A DNA stretch of 64,000 bases from contig JAURVB010012877.1 of NCBI GenBank assembly GCA_033002965.1, positions 1 to 64,000 on the forward strand, in the 5' to 3' direction. Origin of the DNA: Piper betle. Taxonomy: Eukaryota; Streptophyta; Magnoliopsida; Piperales; Piperaceae. Each line of letters opens with the position of its first letter. Within the stretch, counting starts at the first letter, position 1. Below, piece after piece: positions 23,685 to 36,408 of this stretch. Position numbers and translations under genes: made by a program. Below the pieces are notes generated by a model. That model had not been told where the DNA came from and did not search any database. It worked only from the letters and a program-made list of their open reading frames with translations.

Positions 23685-25606
23685 TGTGACGACCCGCCAT
23701 TTTTCACGATATTGTGGGCCTAACTGGCTAGGTGTTACTCAAAAGTAAAGTAATTATGTCAAACATTTTTTTATAAATAATAACATATATAAAGATCCCA
23801 CAGTCTTGGACCGTTTCCCAGCAGCCACACTTATTTCTCAATTCAATAAAAAGGAGTCCTCATATTTATTTTGCTCCATACTCTGGATGTCAATCACTTA
23901 ATCTCGTATCTGTACACCTGCGGAGGCAATTTCGCGTTAGTGATTACAACACTAAGTAGTATAATAGATAAAACAAAACGAGTACATTCCACTATTTCCT
24001 TATGTTTATTTTAATATGCGGTGGAGCGATTCCGCTATACTCCAAACCAATACGGAGGAGGTATCCGCTGTGATCCGCACACCCCGGCCGTAGCCTTTTT
24101 GTGGGGAGGCTACCCCTACCGTCTCTAGTGCCAGTGCCTCTCACACCCCGACCGTAGCCTTTTTGTGGGGTGGCTATCACTGCACTCGGGTGATTGCTAT
24201 GCCTCGTTTGTGGGGAAGCTCTCACTACCAATTCTAATGCCAGTGCCTCACACACCCCGGCCGTAGCATTTTTATGGGGAGGCTATCACTGCACTCCAGT
24301 GCCAATGCCTTGCACACCCCAGCTGTAGCCTTTTTGTGGGGCGGCTATCACTGCACTCAGGTGATTGCTATGCCCCATTTGTGGGGAAGCTCTCACTACC
24401 AATTCTAGTGCCAGTGCCTCACACACCCCGGCCGTAGCCTTTTTATGGGGCGGCTATCACTGCACTCCAGTGCCAGTGCCTCACACACCCCGGCCGTAGC
24501 CTTTTTATGGGGCGGCTATCACTGCACTCCAGTGCGATGGAGGAATCGCTGTGCCTCACTCACCCCGGCCGTAGCCTTTTTATGGGGTGGCTATCACTAC
24601 TCCAAAACAATGTCGATGCATTACAAAATTCACGCATATAACATGACCCAGTGTCGGACTGAGTCAATTCATTGACCCCGGTTGCACTCGGTACATGGTA
24701 GTCGAATCTGGGCTCAGGCCGACCTAGGCTATCAACAAGGAAAATACGATGTTCTAACTATTATACGTACTTGATTTGTGATTATGTCTGACTGTGACCC
24801 GTGAACCCTAATCTGAAAGAGGGCATAAAATTATACATTAGTATAATTTTATTTTGCATGAACCTACATGCAACTTACATGACTAATACACTATCAATGT
24901 TAAATGATGTAATTAGTTCATGTTAGTCTTCATTCCTTATTAAATTTTCTGCAATTCTAATGATAATTAATTATTAACATGTCCATTTACAAAACAACTA
25001 AGCAATCGACAAGAACCCCATGCATAAGACGCTGGAGATCTAGCAACTTGGCAGGGCATCTTCAACAAACCTTGCATGCAAGAATCCTAATGGAAACAAA
25101 TAAGATGAGGGATGAAATACTCACACAGTAATGGGGAGGTCGCCTGGGACGGAGATGAGGGATAAAATACTCCCACCTCCTGCATATATATACTCTTCAA
25201 CCATTCCCTCCATTAAATTCTCATACCCCATCATCCATTGGTATTTCCTAGGTTCAACAACCCCTTTATTAAATTCTCACACCCCATCATCCATTGGTAT
25301 TTCCTAGGTTCAACGACCCCTTCTCCTTTTATAAAGAATAAATGACGGCTAGGGTTTGTGGAAGCACCCTTTCTTCATAATTCCTTTAACCGGGTAATTG
25401 GGTAATTAACACGGTTCACTTAACCTTTTCACTCAACCTCTTAAATGGGCACATGGTATGGTTCACTTAAATGGTTAAATGGATAATTAATGTGTTCGAC
25501 TGGACTGATTCAACTAGAATCGTCCGATTAGAAATTACTTTTCAATTTAACCGGGTAATTCATACTTAACCAGCTATTGAAAAAAAAAATTTTCCGGGTC
25601 TTTACA
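23685..25606 (-). mobile_element. Solo LTR of family A (LTR3), chimeric, TSD ATTCC
   Basis: TG...CA bounded, 1922 bp, flanked by ATTCC on both sides. Its left part up to about 25135 has LTR1-specific bases (for example 'cacacagtaatgg', 'aagcaatcgacaag'). Its right part from about 25255 has LTR2-specific bases ('aatgacggct', 'tttcttcata', 'gactggactg') and the LTR2-specific internal duplication. It is therefore what recombination between the two LTRs of a duplicated element would leave. Confidence 0.9.
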
Positions 25607-25611
25607 ATTCC

Positions 25612-26550
25612 TATCATGGATTGATAGCTACTGTTGTAGGGGAACTCCACTAGAGATAGGTGCTCTTTGGCTATTTCCACTATACTACTACTTCTATCTT
25701 GGCTGGATCTATCGAGATGCCTAATGTTGAGATGATATGGCCGAGAAAGTTCACTTTTGATATCCGCCAATTACACTTCAAAAACATCCCGTACAACCTA
25801 TGCTATCTCAGCGTTTGTGACACTATCTTCAAATGTTGCTTATGTTCTTCCCTCGACGAAGAGTACACCACTATGTTGTCTACTAAGACGATCACAAATC
25901 AGTTCAAACATGGATTAAACACTATGTTCATCAAGTCTATAAATATTGCTGGAGCATTAGTAAATCCAAAGGGCATGACCAAAAACTCGTAGTGCCCATA
26001 TTTTGTCCTGAATGCAGTCTTCGGGATGTCTTCTACTCAAATCTTCAACTAGTAGTATCTTGAACTCAAACCAATTTTTGAGAAGACGACTGCTAAGCTC
26101 AACTGATCAAATAGGTCATCAATGCAAGGAAGAGGGTATCTGTTCTTAATAGTTGCATGGTGCAGCATCCTGTAATTGATGCATAAACGCATGCTTCCAT
26201 CCGTCTTACTCACGGATAACATGGGTGCACCCTACGGGGAAACACTCGGTATGATGAATCCTTGATCAAATAGTGTTTGTAACTGTTCCTTAACTTCCCT
26301 GAGATCAAGAGGTACCATCCTGTACAGAGCTCTAGAAATCGGTGTTGTGCTAGGCATTAGCTAGATGGCAATGTCTACCTCTCTATCTGGCGGCAATCCA
26401 ATAATCTCCTCTAGGAATACATCAATGAATTCTCTGACCATTGGAATCTCGTCAATGCTCGGCTTGTCCCCTGAACCACTTTGTTCCACTAAAACAAATG
26501 CTACCATTATCAGCCCACTGACTCTGTCTAGCTATCTCACTACATTTTGA
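25612..26550 (-). pseudogene. Element B reverse transcriptase fused to integrase fragment
   Basis: On the minus strand the RT motifs are readable with several stops: YRMVPLDL, a LRLCI-like [47 protein letters not shown]. The catalytic box is LVDNIVVYS, so the second Asp of the xxDD motif has become Asn. After GHIIS and DPAKIE the sequence passes, at about 25672-25690, straight into the integrase segment KEHLSLVEF..YNSSYQ, which ends at the A insertion point. The connection/RNase H and the integrase zinc site and most of the core are absent. This is a fixed internal deletion, not an effect of the A insertion. Confidence 0.8.
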
Positions 26551-26559
26551 TAGGATATC

Positions 26560-26810
26560 CATCCTCATTCTTTATCTCTGCCCAGGCCTTAGAAGAGAAG
26601 GCAATGTCTTCAATGGCGGAAAGTCACAGTCTTTCTTCAGCAATCTATCATGGCTCCTTGCTTAGACATCATATTCATTCCTAATATCACATCAAATATT
26701 TGTAGCTTGAACAATATCAAATCAGCTACATGTTGTCGTTGTTGAATCTCAATAGGGACATTACGCACACACTTGCCTGCAGCTATCACACTACTGGCAG
26801 GGAGTGGACA
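26560..26810 (-). pseudogene. Element B protease, distal half
   Basis: The minus strand reads DVILGMNMMSKQGAMIDC, the distal segment of a gypsy aspartic protease, followed by a stop. The catalytic DSGA/DTGA segment is not found upstream. Around 26810-26930 unrelated AT-rich sequence replaces it, so the protease lost its active site by deletion or insertion. Confidence 0.6.
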
Positions 26811-27194
26811 CTAATAGTGAATGTACTAATTATTCTATCTTACATCTAATTCTACTTGTGTGCATGTACGAAATAAATGAGCACATGCAGCTAAAATCAA
26901 ATAATACTCATGCTAATACAAAGCCTACTGAAAGCATACCTGTCATGACTGTCCTCACGTGCCTCTTCCACAACGGCAGCATACATTTTCACTGATTGCT
27001 GCTATGCTGGGGCAGGAGATGCTAGTGGTGGTACAACCTAATTCTAAGCTAGCGGTGCCTGTTGTCTACCACTTTGCTGCCTAGCTTGCCCTGTAGCCAA
27101 GTACCCTCTCTGGTTTTGTCCCCTCTGCTGGTGCCTCGATGGTCGTTTGTCTTTGCCTCTCTGGCCTTGACCTTGGCCTTGCTGGCCTCTCAGC

Positions 27195-28165
27195 TATGGT
27201 TGCTACTGGGGAACTGGGAGTGAACATCTCTGGGGAGGCACTAGGAGCGTCAACAGCTGGGTCTGGCTAGTTGGACAAGTTGCAGTTTTATGCCCTGATT
27301 GACCACAATTATAGCATACCCTAGTGTATAATCTATAATCTTGCGACCCGTTGTTTGGCTGACCGCAACTATAACAAACATTCATGCCTACTCTACATTC
27401 ACCCCCATGATGACGTTGGCAATTTTGATAGTGAGGTGCTCTGTACCCCTGAACTTGATCCATCCATAGCCCTCATGGCAACTATTACATCTGTTTGACA
27501 TCTCTGTTGTGCTCCTTGCTTTGGCTGATAACGGTCTTGGATGTTGCTACCTCTGGTTAAAATCTCGGCGGGGTCGAGTAACTATAACTCGCTCTGCCTC
27601 GCTTGTAGCTCTCACAACATCTCCAAAGCATATCAAACTTCCTATCCAAATAGGCCATCATGATCTCATGATGGAGGCCTTCATAAAAGCACTCTATCCT
27701 TCTTCCTTCAGTGGGAACCAAATCCGGTGCGAATCTCTCAAGAGCTCTAAACATGGTCTCATATTACACCACTATCATGGGTCCCTACTTCAATGTCAGG
27801 AATTCTCGCTCCTTACTCTTCCCAACATCTGGTGAAAAGTACTTTCCATCAAATTCTATTCTGAATTCCTCCCAAGTGATGTCCTGAGGTTGACAGTGGG
27901 CAAATGTGGCATTTTGCACTGAGTCCCACCATACTCTTGCTTTGTCTTGGAATGCCTCTGTAATGATGCGTACTCTGTGCTCCATTGGGCATCCCATACT
28001 ACCAAACATTCCTATGGCCGATGATATCCACATGAATACCTCTTCTGCATCCAAGTTCCTAAAGACAGGTCATCCACCATTCTTCATAAACCTTTCATAT
28101 TGCCACAACTCCAGATTCCTTGCATCCAATAATCTGTTCAATCCTTTTTAGCTCATATTGAGGAA
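27195..28165 (-). pseudogene. Element B gag with zinc knuckle
   Basis: Two open frames (28054-27785 and 27754-27557) carry the capsid-like segments WISSAIGMFGSMGCP, ARVWWDSVQ and EFRIEFDGKYFSPDV, then a RALERFAPDL region. At 27290-27335 the knuckle CYNCGQSGHKTATC is intact, preceded by a degenerate second motif CYSCGQPNNG. Frameshifts and stops separate the pieces. Upstream (28080-28165) the minus strand continues gag-like (LLDARNLELWQYERF). Confidence 0.8.
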
Positions 28166-28433
28166 ACTATGGTCCTATACCTACTGGTACACTGTCACAT
28201 CCTGGAGCTCCACTTTCAACTGTAGTTTGTCCACTACTTGCTATCGCAGGTTGACGAACATATCACTCATGGACCATGAGAAATTCTAAATAATATAATG
28301 TTTTACTTATCGACCATGAGTAATTACCAATTTGCATCTCAACCCTTAGGTTTTACATGATGAACAGTCACACAACCTACCAAATAAGTCCCCACAAATG
28401 ATCATACATGCTACAAGTGTACAATAACCTTCT

Positions 28434-28447
28434 CAACTCTGACACTG
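28434..28447 (-). other. Degenerate primer binding site of element B
   Basis: Plus-strand AACTCTGACACTGG next to the LTR edge at 28450 resembles the GCTCTGATACCA primer site of element A with several changes. It supports 28450 as the internal edge of the 5' LTR. Confidence 0.45.
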
Positions 28448-28449
28448 GC

Positions 28450-31286
28450 TGAAACACCCTAAATCTGGCTCACTACTTAACCGAACTGGAATACTTCGAG
28501 TCTCCCAATTAAGTCAATTAACCTGAACCTAACCTGAAAGGATTTACTCTCGGCATCTTAAGATGGAATGCTAAAAAAATTCTAACATGATACTATGTGA
28601 ATGCCTAGTCAACCAAATCACATTCCAAATCGTTCAATCATGGTAAAAATCTATAAATTCTAAACAACACAGATAGAGTATCCCCTGAAAGTACAACAAG
28701 AACCACCCTATCAAAACAACAATATATATATACATACATATCACGACGTACACAATTCTTCTTTTCATAACATACAAAAGTTATATCAACAAAATCTTAT
28801 ACATAAACTGGGTCTTGACCCATCTGTTCATCTTATCTATCATGTCTATCGTATCATAATTATATTTATAAAATGCATCTCGACCCATCTATTCATTACA
28901 ACTGTCACAGTCATTATATATGTCTTATCATTCTTAACATATTATTATCATGTCATCCTGAAACATCATATTATAAAATGAAACATCATGACTAAAAACA
29001 TAACAATCCAAATAAGTATCACGCCATGTTTATGTGTGCACGTAGCAGTCACTACTCCTCTGTCATGGGTGACATATATGAATCCGGCTCCTTACCTACA
29101 AATATATAAAAAAATATCAGTAATGAGTCTTATTGGTCTAAAAATAACTAAAAAAACTAGCAAATGATATATATATATATATATATATATCTTCTGCTGA
29201 ACTCTCATAAGGGCATCTACTGGGGAAACACTGGGCCACGGATCCAATAGCATCCTGAGCTGACTGGTCTGCTGATGTCTATTCAATATTTTTCTCATGT
29301 TTCTTTTCTATCCCTTGGGATTACCAGTATATCGTTAGCCCTCTCCTATCCTCCATATATCTCTTGACCCGGAGCATGAAGGATGAGTACTCTCATGCAA
29401 TCACCTTCAATACCCTTTGAACCACACGTCTAGACATGCACTGCATAGCAGTACCCATGAACCTCCATGCTTCTCCGAGTGTGAGGAAACTTAAAGCGTG
29501 GAGCTATCAGAATCCCTCAGGAATGGAACAACCCTCTCACTAATTTAGAGCCCGCTGTGAATAGCACGTGCACTCTTTCATGATACGTGCCAGCCGATTT
29601 TTACCATCTCTCGTCTCACTGAAAACTTGATGACCATATATATAGGCCTAGGAAGGGATTAAATATTAAAGGCTAGAAGGTAACTTATGGTGGATTTTGT
29701 TTTTGAAATCAGACTTGAGGGATTTCATCCTCAAGAGTTGTTAATCCAATAAACTAAATGCCTAAGTTTGGTAGGATCTGATAAAACACCACATAACCTA
29801 TTTTGCAGCAATAAAGCAAACCACAATAGAGTAAAACACAAAGAAGGGAATGAGTCCTAGACAGACTTGGTAGAAGCTCCAAGTGAGGTCTCGTACCTTG
29901 ATGATATGCTCTTACTCCGTACCTACACAATTAACCTAAATGTTAATGCCCAAGCAAGCTATATAATGCATGAATGGAATGGATGCGTGTAACTATAATC
30001 GTAATTATACCCTAAGCAATTCAATCGCACTATCCACATTAATAACAAAATCATGTACAACTATCTAATAAAATAACAACATCTCTACGGGCATTCATCA
30101 TCCATTTGAAGTACAATCCATTATCCTTCTAGATAACCTCAATCTTTATCATGAATCTATTAGCTCATCATTCTTGGTCACTATAAGATAATCCATGGTC
30201 CTATCAGTGCTTCAATGCTATATGTTAGTTGTTGATTCCACTCAAATATGTCTAGTAATAACTAATTCACAACTTACCCTTCAGTCATGCATCTGTTATT
30301 ATGTTTTTCCTAATAAAGGAAAATTCTAGGCTTTTCAATTATATAACCAATAGCACCTTAGCATAATTAAATTTCAATTGCAATTATTATTTTCTAAATC
30401 CTATTCCTTAACACATTCGTATGCCAAACAATTCATATTTACTCATCTCAGTCAACTATTAATTAAATTACACTGTTGGTCAAATTAATACCTAAGTTTA
30501 TATTTTCTTGATTTTCTGCAAATACATACCACTTATCATAACTCAATTTAGTTATGATACTTATGATCATGAAATGAAAATAACAAATCACATCCTTAAC
30601 GACGTATACCTAATGTTGGTGATGACAACGGTGACAACGGATACGGCCTCAGCTGTTGTTGGCATGCCCACGGTTTGACCGACGGAGACTACGGCCAGGG
30701 CAAGACTATGGTGCACAACTACGGCATGAGGAGGCCTGGACGGTGCTGTTTTGGCCTACCTGTACCTGGCCGGTGGAGACTGCAGCAAGCCGCCAGAGAA
30801 ATCAACCGGAACTCAACTAGGGCATGGAGAACCCGGCTGTGACTGTGAGAAGAAAGGAGGAGGCAAGTCTGGCAGGGAGAAGCTGGACATGAGGAGGTGA
30901 TCCCGCCGGAGGGAACTGGCTGGTGGTGGCTGCTCAAAACAGCCCCAACTGGGGCATCACAGCTCAGCCAGGGGAGGCATGGGAGTGAGCGAAGAGGGTA
31001 AGGGAGTGGTCGACCAGAGGCAGGGGTGGTATTGATGCTGTTGGTCATAAACGGCTGGCGGCATGGCCACGGCGGCGGCCCACAACAGAGGTGATCAAAG
31101 TGGTGCATCGATGCTCGGGTTCGGGATGGGTGATAGGTCGAGGGAGATGAGGGAGAGGGAAGGGTCGTGGGGAGGTTGGAAAGTGGTTGCCTGTGGTGGC
31201 AGTGCTGGCAGGTGGCTATGCCATCAGCAGCAGTGAGGAAAAGGTTAAGTTGAGGTGTTAGGAGAGAGGGGTGTTGGTTGAGTGGA
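28450..31286 (-). mobile_element. 5' LTR of element B, interrupted at its far end
   Basis: It begins TGAAACACCCTAAATCTGG, matching TGTAACACCCCAAATCCGG at 50512. It runs through an (AT)n run at 29168-29191, an AT-rich block and a GC-rich block (about 30600-31260) to 31286, where the C element starts. The LTR end is not adjacent. A 170-bp B-LTR end at 47131-47300 is a candidate for the displaced remainder. Confidence 0.65.
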
Positions 31287-32528
31287 TGTATCGACCCACC
31301 CGTTCCAAGCCACAAGCCAAGTGTTACTATATGAAACTAAGTGTCTCATAAATTAATTTTTCTATTAATTGTCAAGATTTTAAAAACCATGACATAAAAT
31401 ATAATATAATAAATGCTCGAAATAATCTAAGACCTATGAACCGAAGCAAAATCTCGCTACCATGCAAACAATCTCAAAAAAAAGTCCAATAATAGAGTCC
31501 TCTAGCTATCCTGACTCTACCCATCCTTCCATACTCATACTTGTGGAGGCAATTCCGCATTAGTGATAAAAACACTAAGTCATATAATTACAAGAACAAT
31601 TGATATATTCCTCAACATCATTAATTATGTCTTTTAGTGACTATGAGCATATGATGAGCTCTTAATATGCCAGGAGGGTGGCCTCCCATCTAGCTACAAT
31701 CTCATTTATGCGCACACACGATATATGGCCCTTGGCCTTTACTTACTGATATTTGCCATTGACTCAACCTCTCGGTATCACAAGTGCATAATGAGCCGTC
31801 TTACGATACAGTGCCCTATCACCCCTTTTGGCATGGGGGTAGGTATTTAAGGGTGCTTCCCCTCATCGGGACTCCCACATAGTAATTTTTAAGGGTGCTG
31901 CCCCGTGTTGGGAATACAACATAGTAATTTTTTTAATAGTGTTGTCCCATGTCGGGACTCCCATATAGTAAATTTTAAGGGTACTGCCCCGTGTTGGGAC
32001 TCCTACAATGTAATTTTTTTAAGGGTGCTGCCCCGTGTTGGGACTCCCACATAGGAATACATAACATTTCAAGTAATTATATGGGCCTGGTATTGTGATG
32101 AGGAAACCGTAACTATGACACACCATCCTAAAGCCTTCCATTTGTGAGTCAAATGTGCTCACAAACTATCCACAGGATGTTTCATTTAACATTAATAGAA
32201 CTCTCCTTTATATAGAAGAATATATGTGGAATTCAAGAAGTCACTACACTAAATTTTATAAAAAAACGTAATCACTCATAATTATATCAATTTGTGTGAT
32301 ACCAAAAAGTCAAAAAATTGACTATTGAATTAATGCGAATGAGTCCAAATCCCAAAAATTTAACAAATAAAACTTATTTAAAACTATTGTACCACTCTAA
32401 AGGTTATAATTAATAATTTATGATATTGATTTTTAAGAATTAATTTAATCAAATATTATTTATGGTTGTTCTAAGATTTACAAAACCCTTAATAAAATAA
32501 CCTAATTAATTTTTTTTGTGGTTTTACA
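31287..32528 (-). mobile_element. 3' LTR of element C
   Basis: On plus it runs from TGTATCGACCCACCC to GGTTTTACA. It contains a ~43-bp tandem array (31850-32055). The adjoining 72 bp repeats the LTR end and purine-tract region (second GGGTTTTACA at 32591-32600). Confidence 0.75.
31850..32060. repeat. Minisatellite in C LTR, ~43-bp units
   Basis: The unit has a GGGTGCTGCCCCGTGTTGGG core and a CATAGTAATTTTT spacer. The spacer starts at 31881, 31923, 31967, 32009 and 32053, so units are 42-44 bp. The matching array in the other C LTR has spacers at 36808, 36850, 36893, 36935 and 36979. Confidence 0.85.
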
Positions 32529-33015
32529 ATCTCTCCAACTTGGGAATTTTTGTCCTCGAAAATATAATAGGGTCATAAGGAGAAAAATAGGGGTTTTACA
32601 ATCCCCCCAGCTTGGGAATTTTTTGTCCTCGAAAATATAATGGAGAAAACTTGTTGTTTTTTTTTGTTTTCTTGATTTAAGCATTACTACTCACATGCAT
32701 AGCTAAAGTGGGGCACACTATCCCATGGCATTGTTATCCATATCACACAGGTGTCCCATACCACTCATACTACCTAGATAACACCTATGATTGCAAAGGT
32801 GTCCCATATACGCTCATTGGTTAAGTATCACGTGCACCTAGCATGACACATAAGTGGCACTCCATCCCATAACGGTGTTATGCTTTAACATACTTCTAGA
32901 ATGTTCTCTAACTCAACAGAAGCTTTTTAATATACTAAAGATATGTCTCCATAAATAAATTATCTACATGATACCTCAGGGTCGCATATCCTTCTAAAGG
33001 TTCCCTTTTAATTTT

Positions 33016-35943
33016 TGTAACACCCTGATTTCGGTGCACGTAAGAACTGAATAAAAAATGTTACAATTGAGTCGAGTCATGTTAAAAGTGGTTGGTCGGT
33101 ACGAATTGATCGATAAAATAGACCGAAACAACCTTCTTGGTGTAATAAAAATGGAAGACATTGTTAAATATGCATCAAACACATCAAATATAAATAAAAA
33201 CAATAAAGTAAATAACTGCGTAGAGCTCAAGTGTGTGCAACGGTTATCAGTCCTCCCACCAAAGTCGACTCAAGTTTGCAAGGCCTACATATATTATATG
33301 AAAAACATCAGTAACGAATATCACTGGTCCAAAAAATAACTAATACAATCTGGCTAATGGGTATTCCATTACCCACAGAAACTTATGAAACTTCAGAATT
33401 ACCTCACACCGGGGTGTAAGCAAACATACTTAAGCAAATGTCAGCTAGCATGCACGGCTCATAATCATAATCATACATACAACGCTTTCTCCCTCACACC
33501 TTCTATATCACCCGCCATCATACTCAAGTGGCAAAAGGAACAGTTAAGTTAGTGCCACATATTCCAGAAATGTGTTGCATTACGCAGTACCATCACACAT
33601 TGCACTACCTTATGGTTTGAAGGAGTACTAGTACGGTTCATACATATCTCCATACCGCTCACTCTATTATTCGTGAAATCCGTAAAAATGCATGAACTTA
33701 TACAATAAGATTAGGAAAGAGGCTTGTATCATATATTTCTAAAGCTTCAGTTTGAATACCAACTAGGGATCTCATTCTTGTAGTTTTATTAAACCTACTT
33801 AGAATACATGTGGTCCAAGCTCGACGCGTACCTTGAGCTCGGACTCTGAAACCTACATCGGAACCACTACTAAGTAAAATACTAACATCTCTATATGATG
33901 CATTTTCATGGTGTGTTCTCATATCATCAATACATCACAACAACAAAAAAGAATCCGAACAAGCCTATAACTAAACATGTGGCACGTAAATTGAGACATA
34001 ATAATAATGAATAAAAAAATAAATACGCACATAGGTAATTAGATAAATAATAAATACATGAACAAAAATAATACCATAATTATAAAATAATAATATAATT
34101 ACACTATATAAATATACATGAAAACACGCGTAAATATCATATATACTTGTGTTATTAACACAAAAATAAACAAATAATGAAATAATAATTCAATAAATAT
34201 ATAAATAAATAGTTAATATTCATTAACATGAATAATAATAATATCATAGTTATAGAATATAAGAATACATAATTAAATGCAAATAAATAATAACATACAC
34301 GCAAACATACAAATATATAAATAAATATATTAAAAAAATAAATAAATAAATTTACAATTTAATAAACATAATAAGACTAATATTAATAAATAAATATAAT
34401 ATTAATATTAACCAATAATCATGTAAACATTCATCATATATGATAAACATATAAATAAAAATAAATAAATAATAATCAATAAATAATTAATTAAATGATT
34501 AAATAACTAAATAAAATAATAAATAAAGAAAAATCATCATAACATCCAATCATGCTAAACAATGTGAATATGCATCTAAACTAATGTATAAGTTCTCGAA
34601 TTACGGAAAACGGTGCAAGAACGGATGAAAACGGGGTGAACTGGACCGAACCATGCTGAACGAGACCAAACCGAAAGTGCTGAACGAACCCGGGCAAGAA
34701 AATGGGCTGGGTTGGTTGAGTGGACATGGCAAGGACGGGCAGACTCAGACTAGCGAATTCGGGTACGATCACGTGCACATGACACGGGCAAGCGGATGCG
34801 GCACAGGCGGCGGACAGTGAACCGGGCAAACGGGTTGGGTGGAGGGTCGCCAGTTCCCGTTGCTTGAAAATGCTGACGGCTCTGTGGCTGGGGTCGCTAC
34901 CAGTCAGGACTGACAAAGGGGAGGATGGCGGAGGTACTAGCAGTGATGATTGATGGAGCCCAACTGCTGGTCGGCTGAAAAGTGGGTTGGGTGGAGGGAG
35001 CAATGATATTGCCGTCGGGAGTGGGGACGTCGATGTCGGTCTCAAAGGGAAGATCTCGGGAATGGGAAACTATGTGGGTGGTTGGATAGGCCAAAGGTGC
35101 CTCGCCGGCACCAGAGAAAGACCCAAATGGTGGTGGCGGTGATGATGAACAGTGATAGAAAACTCGGTCGTCAACGGCGACTGCGGTGGCGCCAAAGGTC
35201 GTTTATGGTACTATGGAAAGCTAGTCGTGTGGTGGTCATGGCCATACCAAATGGGTGGCCGAAGGAGGGTGGTGGTCTCACCGGCGGAGAGCTGAAGTGG
35301 CAATGGCATTAACAGTGTCAAATCGTGGAAGATTCGGTAAAATAATACAGTGAAGCTAAGGCTGACGTAGACGGCTCAAATCTTGCCATGTGGCATGATC
35401 TGAATGTCTGACAACTCGTAGTCTAGTGGACCCACCTATGGGTATTTGAAATATACATACAGACGAAAAGCTCGGATCGAGACCATCCAAAACAAAAACT
35501 AACTCGAGTCCTAAAGCGGGAATCGATGCCAAAAGGCTAAATGGGCCTCAAACCATGAACTCGATCAAGTTGGGCCCACAGGGGCAATATTTGGTAATAT
35601 GAAATTCCTATGCTGCATGCAAATTAAATACATAGAAAATCCCAAACGAATATTAAACACTGCAACAACCTAGATCTAGGCCTAAAATCCTTCCTAACTT
35701 ATAAAAATCATATGTATACCTTGCATACATACTAAGACCTCATGTTCTACTATGTAATAACTAAAACAATCATATGCATGTTAGTTATACTCAACCACCA
35801 TGACATGCACATATGGCTATGTGGGCCCCATTCTCATATTCTTAATATTGACATGGCTCGAACTCGCTCGAACCGGCTAGAGACTTGCCTGAACCAGACA
35901 ACTTACAAGCAGGTAAAACGCTAAGCCGAAACTGGGTTTTGCA
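33016..35943 (-). mobile_element. Family D solo LTR (D0) inside element C
   Basis: It runs on plus from TGTAACACCCTGATTTCGG to GGGTTTTGCA, the reverse complement of the D LTR at 42500-45435. Flanks are ATTTT (33011-33015) and ATTTG (35944-35948), a one-mismatch TSD. It contains an 'aataaata' low-complexity tract (33960-34560) and a GC-rich block (34600-35320). No second LTR or coding sequence accompanies it. Confidence 0.75.
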
Positions 35944-36394
35944 ATTTGCCTTTGATTTACAACTTATTCTAGATCTAGAAGTCATCACTTGAATCCCCAC
36001 TAGGGGAATTTTTTTTTTTAATTTCTCAACTCTTCAAAACATCCCCACTCTTAATAATAATATTGGCGTTACTTCATCTCTTTCTTCTTCCTTTTATTAC
36101 CGTTATTTTATTTTTAGAAATAAAAAGGTACATAGTTATGCATAATATATGATTTAAAGTGTCCTATCAATTTTTTTCACATTATTTTTTTAATTATTTA
36201 ACAATTATCCAAATTTTCATATCATCTAATGGTCATTTTTCTTTAGTGACTTACAAATTATTTGTACACCATACTGACAACATTTTTTTTTTAGGAAGAA
36301 ATATCTTGAACTACTTAATATCGTTGTTACCCCAACCTCGCAATGTGGCACTTTTAACTCTTGGCTTAATCCAATCTTGTCTTTAGGAAACACA

Positions 36395-36406
36395 GCTCTA
36401 ATACCA
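36395..36406 (-). other. Primer binding site of element C
   Basis: On the minus strand TGGTATTAGAGC, one mismatch from the initiator-Met site used by element A, lies two bases from the LTR edge at 36409. It fixes the element orientation as minus. Confidence 0.8.
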
Positions 36407-36408
36407 CC

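Larger units (their letters stand above)
10249..31286 (-). mobile_element. Decayed Ty3-gypsy element B (Tekay-like), host of the A insertion
   Basis: Reading the minus strand from right to left gives 5' LTR (28450-31286, broken at its far end), primer-site remnant, gag with a CCHC knuckle, protease, RT, the integrase C-terminal region and 3' LTR (10249-12924). RNase H and most of the integrase are missing, because an internal deletion joins RT directly to the integrase. Stops and missing residues occur throughout. The middle is expanded by the A insertion and by a tandem duplication (see separate entries). Without those insertions the element is much shorter than a complete chromovirus. The left LTR edge reads CGTAACACCCCA where other B LTRs have TGTAACACCCC. 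Confidence 0.7.
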
